Shown in pieces: positions 32,890-44,586 of a stretch of DNA of 64,000 bases. How positions within the stretch are numbered: the stretch's first letter is position 1; each line of letters starts with the position of its first letter. Origin of the DNA: Nigrospora sphaerica (taxonomy: Eukaryota; Ascomycota; Sordariomycetes; Amphisphaeriales; Apiosporaceae); NCBI GenBank assembly GCA_018287875.1, contig JAGVVL010000002.1, positions 6,200,001 through 6,264,000 on the forward strand. The letters run 5' to 3'. The notes beneath the pieces were generated by a model. It was not told the DNA's origin, did not search any database, and saw nothing but the letters and a program-made list of their open reading frames with translations. A program made the translations under genes and the position numbers.

Positions 32890-34370
32890 ATGGCCGAGGC
32901 ACCAGCACTGCCTGCCGCCGCCGCCGCCGGCTGGTGGACGACGGACGCCATGGTGATGCTCGGCATCACTCTCATCGGCTTCTTGGTCCCGTTCATGTAC
33001 ATTCTGCCGCCTGTTCCCTTGCGGAAGAGCGACGCCCTGCTGCAGACCCATAACCTGGCCGCCCTCATCCCGTCCAAGAGCAACCTGAAGAAGCAGCATG
33101 CCGCCGCCGAGCACGCCCCCAAGGACAGCAAACCTGCACGCGTCCAGGGCCTGATGATCTACCCGGTCAAGTCCTGCAGGGGCATCGAGGTGGGCCGGAG
33201 CAAGGTGCTGCCGCAGGGCCTGGAATACGATCGGCTGTTCACCTTTGCCCAGCTCAAGAGCCCCTTTCCCCTGGCCGTAGCCGACGCTGGCGCCGACACC
33301 GCCCAGGGCGCCGACACCTGGGACGTCATCACGCAGCGCCAGTTTCCGCGCCTTGCCAACGTCTCGGTCGAGCTCTGGCTGCCCGACGAGATGAAGCTGC
33401 GCCGGCAGGGCCTCTCGGGTGACGAGCCCTTCCTGATCCTCAAGTTCCCCTGGAAGGAGCGTGGCTGGCGCGGCGCGCTGGCCACGGTCCAGGCCAAGCT
33501 GGCGAACGGCTTCCGCGCCGAGCCGGAACGGGAGGTACTGCTGCCCGTTAATTTCCCGTCTCATCGCGAGATTGACGAACGCGGCTATGTTTATGAAGAC
33601 GTCAAAATCTGGTCCCAGCCGGTCCGCGCGCTGAATCTCGCCACCGACCTCCCCGAGGAACTGCGCTTGTACATAGGCGTCAGCAACAAGCTGGGTCTGT
33701 TCCGTATCGACCCGGCGACGTTGAGAGAAGTTTATGGTTGCGCGCCCCCTAAAGAAAAGGCCGGGTACCAGCCCGTGGTTAGCTTTCAAGATGCTGTAAG
33801 AATGCGCCATTGCCCCTACTCCCCCGGGTGAGCAAAAGACTAAGAGAAGATCGAACAGTACCCCGTTAATGTCATGAACCTGAGCAGCGTCCACAAGTTT
33901 CAGTCGGAAATCCCCCAGGAAGCCGAGCTGCCCCGGTTGGATGTTCTGCGGTTCCGACCAAACATTATTCGTAAGTGGCGTCCTCTCGTGCGGCCCGGCA
34001 CGACCCAGCTAACGCGCCCGCAGTGTCCGGCGCGCCCGCCTACGCTGAGGAAACATGGAAGCAGGTGTGCCTGCACCAAGGCAGCTCGGGCCTGTACAAC
34101 GACGCGCGCCTCGCCATATCGTGCCGAACGACGCGCTGCAAGCTGCCCAACGTCGACCCGGCCAACGGCGAGCGCCACCCCACGGAGCCGGACCGGTCGC
34201 TGCGGAAGCACCGCGCCGTCGACCCCGGCGCGCCCCTCAAGGGGTGCCTCGGCATGCAGGCCACGCCGCTTTTCGACCGGGCCCTGGGCGCCGACGACCG
34301 CGAGAGCTGGATCGGCGTCGGCATGGAGGTCGAGGTCGAGGAGACGGGCGAGCACATGGTCGTGAAATGA
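32890..34370 (+). CDS. Membrane-anchored MOSC-domain protein (mARC-like)
   Basis: Three exons, 32890-33795, 33859-33970 and 34024-34370, with introns of 63 and 53 nt, encode 454 aa. Residues about 15-41 (WWTTDAMVMLGITLIGFLVP) form one membrane helix. Next comes an N-terminal MOSC_N domain (about 83-280: GLMIYPVKSCRGIEV, LEYDRLF, FLILKFPW) and a C-terminal MOSC domain containing TRCKLPNVDP, whose C378 matches the cysteine that binds molybdenum in mammalian mARC. It ends with KGCLGMQ and a hydrophilic tail. By family it should carry molybdenum cofactor and reduce N-hydroxylated compounds at an organelle membrane; the substrate is unknown. The start codon chosen is the first ATG that includes the membrane anchor. 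The gene converges on SMC2. Confidence 0.88.
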
Positions 34371-34919
34371 AAAGACGGGCAGACGGCAGAAGCGGAGCGA
34401 GCGGTTATTTCGCCCCGACAGAGACAGCTGCTTAAAATAAACAAACGTGAATTTTTGTAAGGATTGAGAGTGCGTCGTCACCAGGTGAATGACTGTATCA
34501 TTTCAGAGCATAGCTTTGACCAAATACCTTAGAGATCAGCCGACGATGCGCACATCATGTGCACAGGTCGCTCGTGTCCCACACATCGCACACCGCGCAC
34601 CGCACAACAAAACTCTGGTACCAAGACAGCACAGCACTAGTCGACGCACAAATAGCAGAGCAATTTTATACCGACCCAGAACACCTGGTGTTCTATTTGA
34701 ACTCCGATTGTGAGGTGTCCCAAATGCGTCCCGCAACCTTTACCCGCCCCCTGGACAGGGGAAAACCTAACAGCGCTATCAAGAATACCTCCTGCTTGTT
34801 GAAACGGTGTGGAAGCCCTTAAAAGTAGACAAGTCTGCCCACCCCAACCGCGACCATTGATATTACACGTCATACACTCATCAACTCATTACAGGCCAAG
34901 GCACGCCCGCAGAGGAGCG
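34371..34919. other. Convergent 3' region between MOSC gene and SMC2
   Basis: These 549 bases hold the two transcription ends. The MOSC side contains AATAAA-like sequence (AAAATAAACAAA, about 34433-34444), a plausible polyadenylation signal. No gene is seen. Confidence 0.5.
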
Positions 34920-37900
34920 TTACTTGAAATCAGCAGCCGTTAGCGCCTGTACCATACTCGTTCCCTCCGAGAACCGAGTCCGGAAGATGCGGTTGGCGTT
35001 CTGGAACATGCCGTCCTTCAGACTGACAACGATGAACTGCGAGCCCTTGAAGCGTGTCTTGATCAGACGCCCAATGTTTTGCGTATGCGATAGATCCAGC
35101 GCGGCGTCCACCTCGTCCAGGATATACATGGGCGCAGGCTTGAATTGGAGCAGGGCCATGATGAGGGACAGAGCTACCAGTGACCTAGAGGGATGCTCAG
35201 CGGACGGAGACAATGGAAAGAGGGGGGGGGCACAACACACCTTTGACCACCACTGAGCTCTGTCAGACTTTGCTTCCACACCTTTCCGAGGCACACCTTG
35301 ACCTCGAGGCCTTCGTTGATAGTTTTGTTTTCTGGTGGGTCGAGCTTTGCAAAACTGCCACCGGGCAGAAGTTCCGAAAAGATGTTGCCGAAGTCGGCAT
35401 TGACCTTCTCCCACGTCTGCAGAAGAGCCTTCTTCTTGTAGTCGTCGAGACTGACGATGGTCTCTTCGATCTTCCGCTTGTCGCGCACGACCGTCTTCAT
35501 CATGTGCTTGAGGGAAACCTCTTTCTTCTCGACACTGTCGATCATGTTCATGACCTTGGGGTTGATCTTCTTCTTCATCCCCTGGAAGCGATCCGTGAGC
35601 GTCTTGAGGGTGGCTTTGCACTCGGCAATGTTTTGGCCTTTGAAATCGTAGGGCGTGCCATTGCGTCCGAAGTTTTCTTTCTCCTCTGCAATCCATTCGT
35701 GCTCCTTCTCCATGTGTGCGACGGCCTGTACTGCAGTCTGTTGCTCCTTGTGGAACTTCTCGACAGTGTGGCCAAGCTTCTGCATTTCGAGGCCTTCTTC
35801 GGCAATGCGCGCGTTCTTGGACCTCACCGCGTCTTCCAGAGCCCGGAGCTCATCGTCGAATAGGGTGAGCTTCGCTCGCTCCTCATCGAGTGCAGCTTGC
35901 GCCTCATCGTGCGTCTCCTGGAGCGCTGATTGTTTTCGTATAAGCTCCTCGATCTCCTCCTGTTGTGATTTTATGGCCAGCTGAACCTCTTGGAGCTGCT
36001 CCCTTGCAGCGGCTAGATCGCCAGATACCTGCTCCGAGTCGAGCTGGGCACTCTGCACCTCTTTCTGGAGTGTTTTCAGAGCGCTTGAATTCTTGGCCAG
36101 ATTGGCGCGCAGCTTGTCGAGCGATGTTTGCAGTTCGACAAGTTTGGAGTCTTTGTTATTCTCAAAGTCCTTCATGTCCTTCTCAATCCGCTTGACGTCT
36201 GCGGTGGCTTCGGCCTGCCGCTTCTTGGCGGCTTCACTGTCTATTTTCAGCTGAGCGATCGTCTCCTTCATGTTCTGCACCTCCTGGATAATTGACGATG
36301 AAGAGTTGCCGCTGATCTGCTCCTCCGCCAATTTGATCTCGTGCGTCTTGAGATCCAGGTCCTGTTTGATCTTGCGGGCCTGGTCAAGTTTTGACTTCTC
36401 TTTCGCGATCATAGCTTGTAGTTGGGTGAGAGAGTTCTGTGCGTCTCGTAGTTGACGGTTGATCTCGTTGAGCTTTTGCATAGTGACCAAGACGCCGCTT
36501 GAATTTGGTGCGCTGCCACCTGACAGGGTTCCTGAGGGGTCGTAAGAGTCGCCTTGGAGGGTGATGCTCCGCATCCGCACATTCGGGTCGAACGTAACCT
36601 TCTTGGCTGTTTCCGCGTCTTGACAAATCAACGTGTTTCCAAACACGTATTCCATCGCGGCAGAGACCTCGTCGTCGAAGCCCACCAAGGTTAGCGCCAA
36701 GTCGACCTTGCCAGGCGCAATCTTCTGGGCCGTAGCAATAGTCTGCGCAGACGCCTTAAAGGCAGATATCTTGTTCAAGGGGATGATCGTGACACGCTTC
36801 CGCAACTTTCCTCCCTGGAGGAGTTGGGTACCGGTTTCTGAGCTGTCCACGACCACGTTGTACAAACGGCCGCCGGCGCAGATCTCCAGAGCCGTTCCGG
36901 CGCGCGTGTGGTCCTTGTCGAGGGTGAAAAGCTGAGCAACGAGACCCTTGACCTTGGAGCGATCGAAGTTGGGTGTGGGATCAGCATAATTGAAGTCGAT
37001 GTTGGCAACCTTGCGCTTGAGCGCATCAGCTTCCTGCCGCAGGTTGCGAATCGACTGCTGCAGAACAGTCTCTTGTTTGTACATCTCCTCTTCCTGACCG
37101 GGCTCAAACCCCAATTTGGAGAGTTGCGCCTCGAGTTTTTGCGACTGGGCTTTGAGGCCTTCAATGTCCTTCAGCAAGCCGGCATTCTGCTCCTTGGCTT
37201 TCTTGGCGCGTGGCTCCTCCTCCTTGATGCGCTTTTCAAGATGCGTGATTTTGAGCTTCGCTTGTTCTTGTTCCGTAGCCGCGTTCGCGGCGCGAGTTCG
37301 GGCATCTTGCACCTGGCCCTGGTAGCCGCTCTCCTGTCCCTCCTTCGAGGCCACACCCGTCTGTAACGATTGAAGGAGCTCCTCTTTCGACTCTGCTTCT
37401 GCGTTCTGGCGTTCGCTCTCTTCTCTGGCGGCCTCGTATCTGGCCTTGATGGTCTCGTACGCTTGGGTTTTCTCCCGTAGCGTCGCCTCCAACTCGGCGA
37501 CGTTCCTTTGCACAGAGGTTTCGCGCTCCTCTTCCTCTGCCTTGCTGGACTTCTTCAGATCCATGACGGTCGCAAGTCGAACGAGCTCATTGGAGTGTTT
37601 CTTGACAGCATCCTCAAGGGCCTGAGCCTTGCCACCTTTCTTCAGCTCCTTGTCTCTGTCTGATTTCACTCTCTTGACGTCCTCCTCGAGATGGGTGATT
37701 TCGCTCTTGAGTCGCGCCGCCGATTCCTCGAGAGTTCTCTTCCGCGTTTTCTTGTCCTCTAGGTCGGTGGCTGACTGTTGGAGCTTCTCTTGGTATTTCA
37801 CATAGTCGTGGGCCACCACCACCCTTGTTAATCGTTCGAGATCGTTCTGTGTCTGTTGGAAGTCTAAGAAGGCTCGCTTCTCCGTCCGTAGCTTTTCCAA

Positions 37901-38641
37901 TTTGGGCTCGATCTCCTCACTCAGGAGCTCGGCGATTTCCTGCAGCTTCATGTCCTTTTTGGCCATGGTCTTCAGCGCCTTATCCCTTCGGTCCTCGAAC
38001 ATGCGTGTACCGGCAGCTTCCTCAATCATGGCAAGGATCTCGACGGCCTTCATGTTCAGCACTTTGGTGATCCGTCCCTGCATAATCAGGAAGTTGGGGT
38101 TGTTGATATTCAATTGGACCGACTGGAAAAGGTTCTGGACAGTCTGTTGCTGCGCACGATGGCCGTTGATCAGGTATTTGGACGTTCCGCCGAGCACGAT
38201 CTGCCGGGTGACGCTGATTGTCGCATATTCCTCGAATCCGATGGGTGACTTGCTCTTGTCCTTGTTGTCGAAGACTATTGTGACGCTTGCTTTGGTGACG
38301 CCGGCTTGGCCTCTCTTGTAGATGAGATCCTGCGAGCGTACGCGGTTAGCTGCAAGCGCATTCCATCCGGACCCGCGTGCGCCATCGTACCTGTAGGTTC
38401 TGCGCTCGCACAGTCGTCATGTTGGTGATTCCGAGGACGAAGCATATCGCGTCGAGGATGTTGGACTTTCCACTACCGTTCAATCCGGTAATGGAGTTGA
38501 AACTCTCGTCCCTGGGCGCAGCTGTCAGTATGGCCGTACGTAGCCGCTGCGAGGGGCGTAGAATGCGCTCTACCATCCTGAAATGACGGTTCTCACCGCA
38601 TACGACTTGAAGCCGTCTATGATGACCTCGATCACCCTCAT
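34920..38641 (-). CDS. smc2: Structural maintenance of chromosomes protein 2 (condensin SMC2)
   Basis: Four exons, 38641-38574, 38511-38391, 38329-35241 and 35184-34920, encode 1180 aa, the standard SMC2 length. The N-terminal head begins [15 protein letters not shown] with Walker A GLNGSGKS (32-39). A long coiled coil follows. The hinge (about 520-655) contains [13 protein letters not shown] and [11 protein letters not shown]. The second coiled coil leads to the signature LSGGQR (about 1088-1093, split by intron 3) and Walker [13 protein letters not shown] (about 1112-1123). SMC2 pairs with SMC4 in condensin and compacts chromosomes in mitosis. The introns (62, 61 and 56 nt) sit in the conserved head-coding parts, while the coiled coils are encoded by one exon of 3.1 kb. 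The initiation site is supported by the invariant SMC2 N-terminus. Confidence 0.97.
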
Positions 38642-41095
38642 CGTGGTGTGCGTGCGCTCGAAAGGCACGGAGTAAACGTCGCGGTCGGGCGGGATATTAT
38701 CATGACATGGACACGCCTGGTTCAAGAGTAGTCTACGGGCGGGAGCCCCTCCAAAATGGCAAAACATCGCGTTGTTGATTCAACAGCCCGATGCAGTCTA
38801 GTGCAGAGCGTGGTCCGTGCATGGTTACATATCTCAGTACTCGATTGCGCCACGAGCTACTCACTGCCAGGGTCCAGTCCAGTCGTGAATATGCAGGGAG
38901 GTGGGCGGCAGTACGAAGTATTCCGTACCTAAGCTTCTTCCAGCGTGTGCATGCTTCTCCTTTTACACACGCCATTCATCGACCTCCGTCCCGTTCCAGC
39001 AGCGCACACACGGAATGGTAGCCACGGTGCTAGCAGACATTTGGAAACACATCGTGCTTGTCCGCGGCTGGCCTGTTGGCACCATACATAGCTGCATACC
39101 TCAAGTGGATGTGCTGTTGGCGCGTCAAATTCCGGATTGCGAATATCGGGTTGTCAGGCAGAAACTCCCAGAGGACCGCTCGTACAAATGCACCGTCAAG
39201 CCCTTCGGCGGCTCAGCTAAGCTTGAATTTGACACACGTGTATCTTTAAACTGTGGTATTTGATCAAAAGAATGCCGTTCTGTTGAAAGCATCTGCTGCG
39301 GTTGTGAGCGAGCCCAGCGTGCCATGGCTGTTCGTCAGAAGTGTTGCATCAAGACTTCCAAGACATCTAGGTCACCGGAAGAGAAGTATCGACGACCATT
39401 TGGGATATCTGTAGTCATTAGAGTTCGGTGGATCATTAATCTTGATGCCAGCACTCCGCCAAGTGGCAAAAAGTGCAGTGAGCATGACCGACATGCAAAC
39501 GGTGTTTAGTGGCACCTGGTCATGTACAACTGATGCACGTATGTATGGATATTTCAAAATAAGTCACGTATTCAATGTCTCGATCAGAAAGAGACCTAGT
39601 CAGTTCGTTTGTGTAAGTTGGACAGCCACTTCGGAGCAAAAGTCAGCGATAACTGCTCCTGCACCGGGGATGATGCACACCAATAACACGACGGCCAGAT
39701 ATGAGCTGATCGTCGAAGATACCAGTTGAAGCTCTATATCCCGCCATTCCGAAAAACGCACCAGTCCATTCGGAGTAGGTAGGCAGGTACGGGTTATTAG
39801 AGGAAAGAACAACAAAAACTTGGCAATTTCCAAACGCAGTGCGAACGAGGTGGCAAGTCCGCAGTTGAGGGGTACGCGCAAACGGGAAAAGAAGAGCCAA
39901 GGTACCTAGGAACAGGCAAGTGCGCAATCAGTAACTGTTTTTCGGCATTCCAAGAAATCATCATAAGTATCTGCCCTTACCTCCCCTCTGTCTGCTTTTC
40001 TTCTTCCTTCTTCAGCTCTGTCAGTGCTCCCCATCAGACCCCTCTCCCTGCCACCGTCCGAGCCGCCTGCTAACCATTCCCAAAGTCTTTGCCTTTTGGC
40101 TTAGATCAAGTGTAGTAACTTTTCTTTTCAGCTTAATCTCTGAAAGAGTCCAACAGGACTCGATCGTGATTCGTCGTATTTTTACCCACCAGGCCGGTGC
40201 CCACTGGGCTTGCCCATGGCGTCGGTCACCGTGTCCCTGGTACTACACTGCCTCCGGGTGATGCGAATATACATGTCTTTCATCATGATTCCCAAATCAG
40301 CTGGGGCTCACGAAGAAGGACTGCCGACATCACGATTGGGCGATGCATGTTACTCGTCATATCTGCGGTAACATACATCCAAGGGCAAACGTCGTTATTT
40401 TGGAATTGCGTACTCCAGCGATGCCAACTCGCGACGATAAACAGTTTTACAATCACTTTTGTGCTTGGCCTCGTGACTCTCCCCCGAAATCATCACCATG
40501 TGGCACAATGCCCGTGACCTAGAATACAATGACCACAAAATATACCTCGAATATCGCGCCTCAGTTTTGCCATTGGGGACTTCACGTCACCTAGGTGCCA
40601 ATTAGCCCTAGCAGCCTGTCACGTACCCGGAGCATATACCGAAAGGGTGTTTCCCGACTCTCTTCATCTGCACCTCTACGGTCCGTGTTTCTTTACGTCC
40701 GGGTGTTACATACGCTCGGAATTCCGAAGAGACACATCCTTCGCTCATTCACCAAGACGAGAGCCTTTTTCTATGACATTTTACTACCTAAAGTAACGCG
40801 GCAACCGCACACAAGCCAAGGCGGGGGTGCTAGCTAAACCCCAATGCATTAAACACTTCAGGTAATGAGTATCCCACATGGTCCAGAGATAGGGTGTTTC
40901 CTTGCTGAATTCTTCTAGAAGTGACGAAATCACATGGTCTACTAACTAACAAACAGCAGAAAGCACCCATCCGTGGAAGTAGCGCCAGTGGTATCCCCCG
41001 TAGACATGCAAGTATGCTTGAAGACAATCATCTAGGTGCCCAGTGCCAGTACGTACTAGGTAAGAACGAATTTCTGTCGCTCCGGGGCCAGTATC
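38642..41095. other. Intergenic region upstream of SMC2 and downstream of the AFG1-like gene
   Basis: Most of this 2.45-kb stretch (about 39.0-41.0 kb) is clearly richer in A and T than the neighbouring genes. It includes TAGGTACT-type words near 38925, 39780 and 39905. No open frame shows a domain or spliced continuity. The SMC2 promoter should lie at the left end. Confidence 0.5.
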
Positions 41096-42742
41096 TCACA
41101 TGCTGTCTTCCATCTGCCTACTCCGGACTCGAGCCCAGTCGTCTTTATCCTTCTTGCCGCCCTGGCTCTCCAGGCCCATGCCCCGCTCGACCCATTGTTT
41201 GCTGCCCATCTCGCTCAGTCGGGACAGCGCTCGCGCAAAAGCAAAGCGCTCTTCGTCGCCCGAGAACAAACTGGAGTGCTTCAGCTGGTCGATGTTGCTG
41301 TTCACATCCTCCAGCATGTGTTGCATGACTTCGACTGGCTCGTCGGCGTCCTCATCCGCTCCTTGGTTGCCGTCCTTCTTGATCGACTCCTGCATCTCCT
41401 CGGCAGATATGAACAGCTGTGTCAATGGCACGGCTGTGGTTAAGACGAGCTTCGCGTGCGACTCGTACACGGCGTCGATGAAGGTGATGAAGCGCCGCGC
41501 GAGGTCACGTTCCCGGAACGTCATCCCCGGTATGTCGGTCACAATGAAGGCATCGTAGCTGCGCATGAGCTCTATGTAGTCGGCGGCGCCCGTGGGTGTC
41601 CCGATCAGCTCTTTGAAGGTAAACCAAGCACATCGTCCGCTGACGCGCGGGACGAAAATCTCGCGACCCCATACCGTTTGTACTTCGGAGTGCGGCTCGG
41701 GGTTCTCCGGATCGCCCAAGAAGCGGAACCACTTCTCGGCGTGGGATGCGGCGTGGGCGTCGAGCGGGCAGTGGTACACTCCCGACGGCGGCCGGGGAAT
41801 CTTGCGGTAGTCGGTGGGCGAGTCCAGGTTAATGACGTGCAGTTTGGCCTTCAGCAGGTTGATAGCGGGGATGAAGGACTCCCGCTGGATGCCGTTCTTG
41901 TACAGTTCGTCGGGATGGCGGTTCGAAGTTGTCACCAAAACCACACCGTGGGACATGAGGGACTCCAACAGCCTCCTCAGAATCATGGCATCGGCCACGT
42001 CGGTACACTGGAACTCGTCGAAACACAGCACGTTTGCTTGCTCGGCAATATCGGCCGCCACAAATGGCACGGCGTCAATGTCGTTGCCGTACTCCATCTT
42101 CATCTTGTGGAGTCGCTTGTGCACGTCCTGCATGAAGTTGTGGAAGTGTATCCTCGTCTTGGACATGACTGCCTTGGGGAGAGTTTCGTAGAACAGGTCC
42201 ATGAGCATAGTCTTGCCGCTCCCGACGTCGCCATACAAATAGAGACCCCGCGGCAAGTTGGCGGGTATTTCCTGGATCGGACCCTTGTTCTTTTTCGACC
42301 CAAGCCAACCGAACAACGACTTGGAGGGTTGGAGAGACTCCGGCGTCGGGTGGACGACCGGCGGCGCCTGGTAGTTAACGAGCTCGTCGTGGAGATGCTG
42401 CAGACTTTGTATTATGCCCCTTTGGTGTTCGTCCTCGCGCAGCCGTCCCTCGGCGACGCGCCTATCGTACTCCATGATCGGACCGACATGGCTGGGGGTT
42501 TCGGGCTTCTCGACCACGGCCTCGGCGATGGTCGCGTACAACCTGGGCTGGGCGGTGCGGCGTAGCTCGTTTACACTGAGCAGGGTCTTCGTCGTCGCGG
42601 TGGCAAGGGGCGCTATGCTGTGATGGAGCGTCGTCTTGCGGTCCCGACGTTGCGTGCATACGGAACGTCGAGCCTCGGCGCGGGGGAGAGGCCGCGGCGA
42701 CAGCAATCGCAGGGGAGGGGCTGACGCCGGGCGGACTCGCAT
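41096..42742 (-). CDS. afg1: AFG1/LACE1-family mitochondrial AAA-type ATPase
   Basis: One uninterrupted exon encodes 548 aa. The N-terminus (MRVRPASAPPLRLLSPRPL) is rich in Arg, Ser and Pro and poor in acidic residues, as in a mitochondrial targeting sequence. Walker A is GDVGSGKTML (about 171-180) and Walker B lies in VLCFDEFQCTDVADAM (about 237-252). Further family blocks are VVLVTTSNRHPDELYKNG and FIDAVYESHAKLVLTTAVP. AFG1 proteins help remove misassembled inner-membrane respiratory proteins; the role here is inferred. The frame is open upstream of the chosen start for 80 codons but has no ATG, which supports the start at 42742. The C-terminal region has an acidic insert (GADEDADEPVEV) of the kind seen in fungal homologues. 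Confidence 0.93.
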   Translation of the reverse strand: MRVRPASAPPLRLLSPRPLPRAEARRSVCTQRRDRKTTLHHSIAPLATATTKTLLSVNELRRTAQPRLYATIAEAVVEKPETPSHVGPIMEYDRRVAEGRLREDEHQRGIIQSLQHLHDELVNYQAPPVVHPTPESLQPSKSLFGWLGSKKNKGPIQEIPANLPRGLYLYGDVGSGKTMLMDLFYETLPKAVMSKTRIHFHNFMQDVHKRLHKMKMEYGNDIDAVPFVAADIAEQANVLCFDEFQCTDVADAMILRRLLESLMSHGVVLVTTSNRHPDELYKNGIQRESFIPAINLLKAKLHVINLDSPTDYRKIPRPPSGVYHCPLDAHAASHAEKWFRFLGDPENPEPHSEVQTVWGREIFVPRVSGRCAWFTFKELIGTPTGAADYIELMRSYDAFIVTDIPGMTFRERDLARRFITFIDAVYESHAKLVLTTAVPLTQLFISAEEMQESIKKDGNQGADEDADEPVEVMQHMLEDVNSNIDQLKHSSLFSGDEERFAFARALSRLSEMGSKQWVERGMGLESQGGKKDKDDWARVRSRQMEDSM

Positions 42743-44586
42743 CTTGACGACCAAAATGGGCCTGTGTATGCGCGCGCGCAAGTCACGGACAGATAGTGAC
42801 TCGATGTTGGTGATGCAGCACCGGGCGAAACAAATACACGAAGATTGGGCCCTCGAGGAGGTTTCCAACAGCAGGGCGCGAGGGCGAAACAGTGCCGTCA
42901 GGAGCACGAGGCTTTGCCGGGATGCGCGCGACTGTCGGCGTGGGCTACTGAGTACAATACGTACGTCAAGACACAAGGGCCACAAGGTTTCGCATGGTCT
43001 ACGGAACCTTAGTCTCCTCTTAGGTTCAAACGTCCTTTAGGGCCCGCCCCCCTGCTACAAGTGGCACATGGCATGTGGCATGTGGAGCGGCTTTGGCTTT
43101 GCCCTGGGGATCCTCAGGGGAGATAGATCACTTCCATCCATCCATCCCACCATCGCTCCCGTTCAACCGATGGCGTCAGCGCGGCGGGACCGGTCCCAGG
43201 TTGGACCAAGTGCCTGCCGGTCATATGCGTACGGCTAGACACGCGGCACGACAGAGACGGAAGAATCCGCATCCCAAAGGGAGAGAAAGAGAGAAAGAGA
43301 GAGAGACTGGGACTGGAAGAGAGTTGGCGGCGCCTCGGTAATCGCCGGCATCGGGCTTCCAAGTTTCAATATGAGGAATGGACGCCAAGAAACGTGACAC
43401 CTGACATCTGACGCCTGACCCGTCTTCTACTGTATATCTCCCACATTCCACCCGCCCTACCTTAGTTTCGGCCGACCCGTGTGCCGATGTGGAGGATTGA
43501 TCTCGTGTCGACTGGCACTCGTCCGCGCCGTCGCTGAGGTTGCCGCCGTGGGCATGGGGCCGATGCGAAAAACATCCGACGGTAGTCGTACAAGAGACGA
43601 AGGTCACCACCGGACGAACACACACGGCACGCTGTCACCATGAGTCAAACCGGCCGAGATCCGAGTCGACGCCCCGAGGCCCCGTCCAATACCATTGGCC
43701 GGCGTCATATATCGCGGGATGGAAGGGAGCGGCTGTTATGGATACCTATACATACTTCTTCCTGTCCTATTGCCCATCATACCGAATGGGCAAGGTTTGG
43801 GATGTGCACCCGGCAGGCACAAGGCACGCGGGTCCCTCCTCGATCCAGAGAAGAGATTTGGCGTTTGTTCCTGGCCTGTCGAACGATCCACGGCCCGGTT
43901 GCCTCTCGTCCCGGCATGTCCTGAGGGCCGCGCCGGTCACTCTCGCGGCTACGCCAAGTTCACCCGAGCTCGCCGGGCACGCCGGATGCTCCCGGTCCAC
44001 CATCCCCCCACCTGCCTGGGCGAGCTGGGCTCCCACCCCCAGACGTGCACGGCGACACAGAAAAGCATAGGCGCCATGCACCGCCCCCAAAGCTTATCGA
44101 CTACGGCTGGGCGATCTCAGCTCTGTGATCCGTCGCTTTACTCTAGTTCATGCGTGTGGGTCTGCGAGTTCGCACTACCGTCCGGCTTTGGGCAGGGGTT
44201 GGCGCCTACAACGCGAATAGCACTACGGCTGAAACTCAAGGCGATGGCGGTAATATCCCTTCATTTGCTCCTATAGCGAATGGTACGCCCACTATGGAAA
44301 GCGATGCACGTAACACCCGCGCGCGTCAGGCGGGTCGGCAGCCCGTCGCGTCCCAATCTTGGCATAGAACAGAACAGAAGCCGGACGGGTGAGGTGGAGC
44401 GGACAAGGGATCGTCCCGTTGCAGGACTGTTAAGACTGTGATGCTGGCCAGCTCGCCTCGATGCCGGCTGACTGCTTCGTTTTGGCCGTCTGTTCTGAAC
44501 CACTCTCCTTCGACTTCGCCACGAGGCGATGGGCTTTTTTTTCTTCCACAGCGGTCTGGTTACTGCTGCCCGTGTAGGGCTCGATC
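42743..44586. promoter_or_regulatory. Divergent upstream region between AFG1-like and four-TM protein genes
   Basis: The two flanking genes point away from this 1.84-kb interval. A purine-rich (GA)n-like stretch lies at about 43280-43325. No exon is supported. Open frames at 43540-44276 lack domains or coding bias. Confidence 0.45.
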
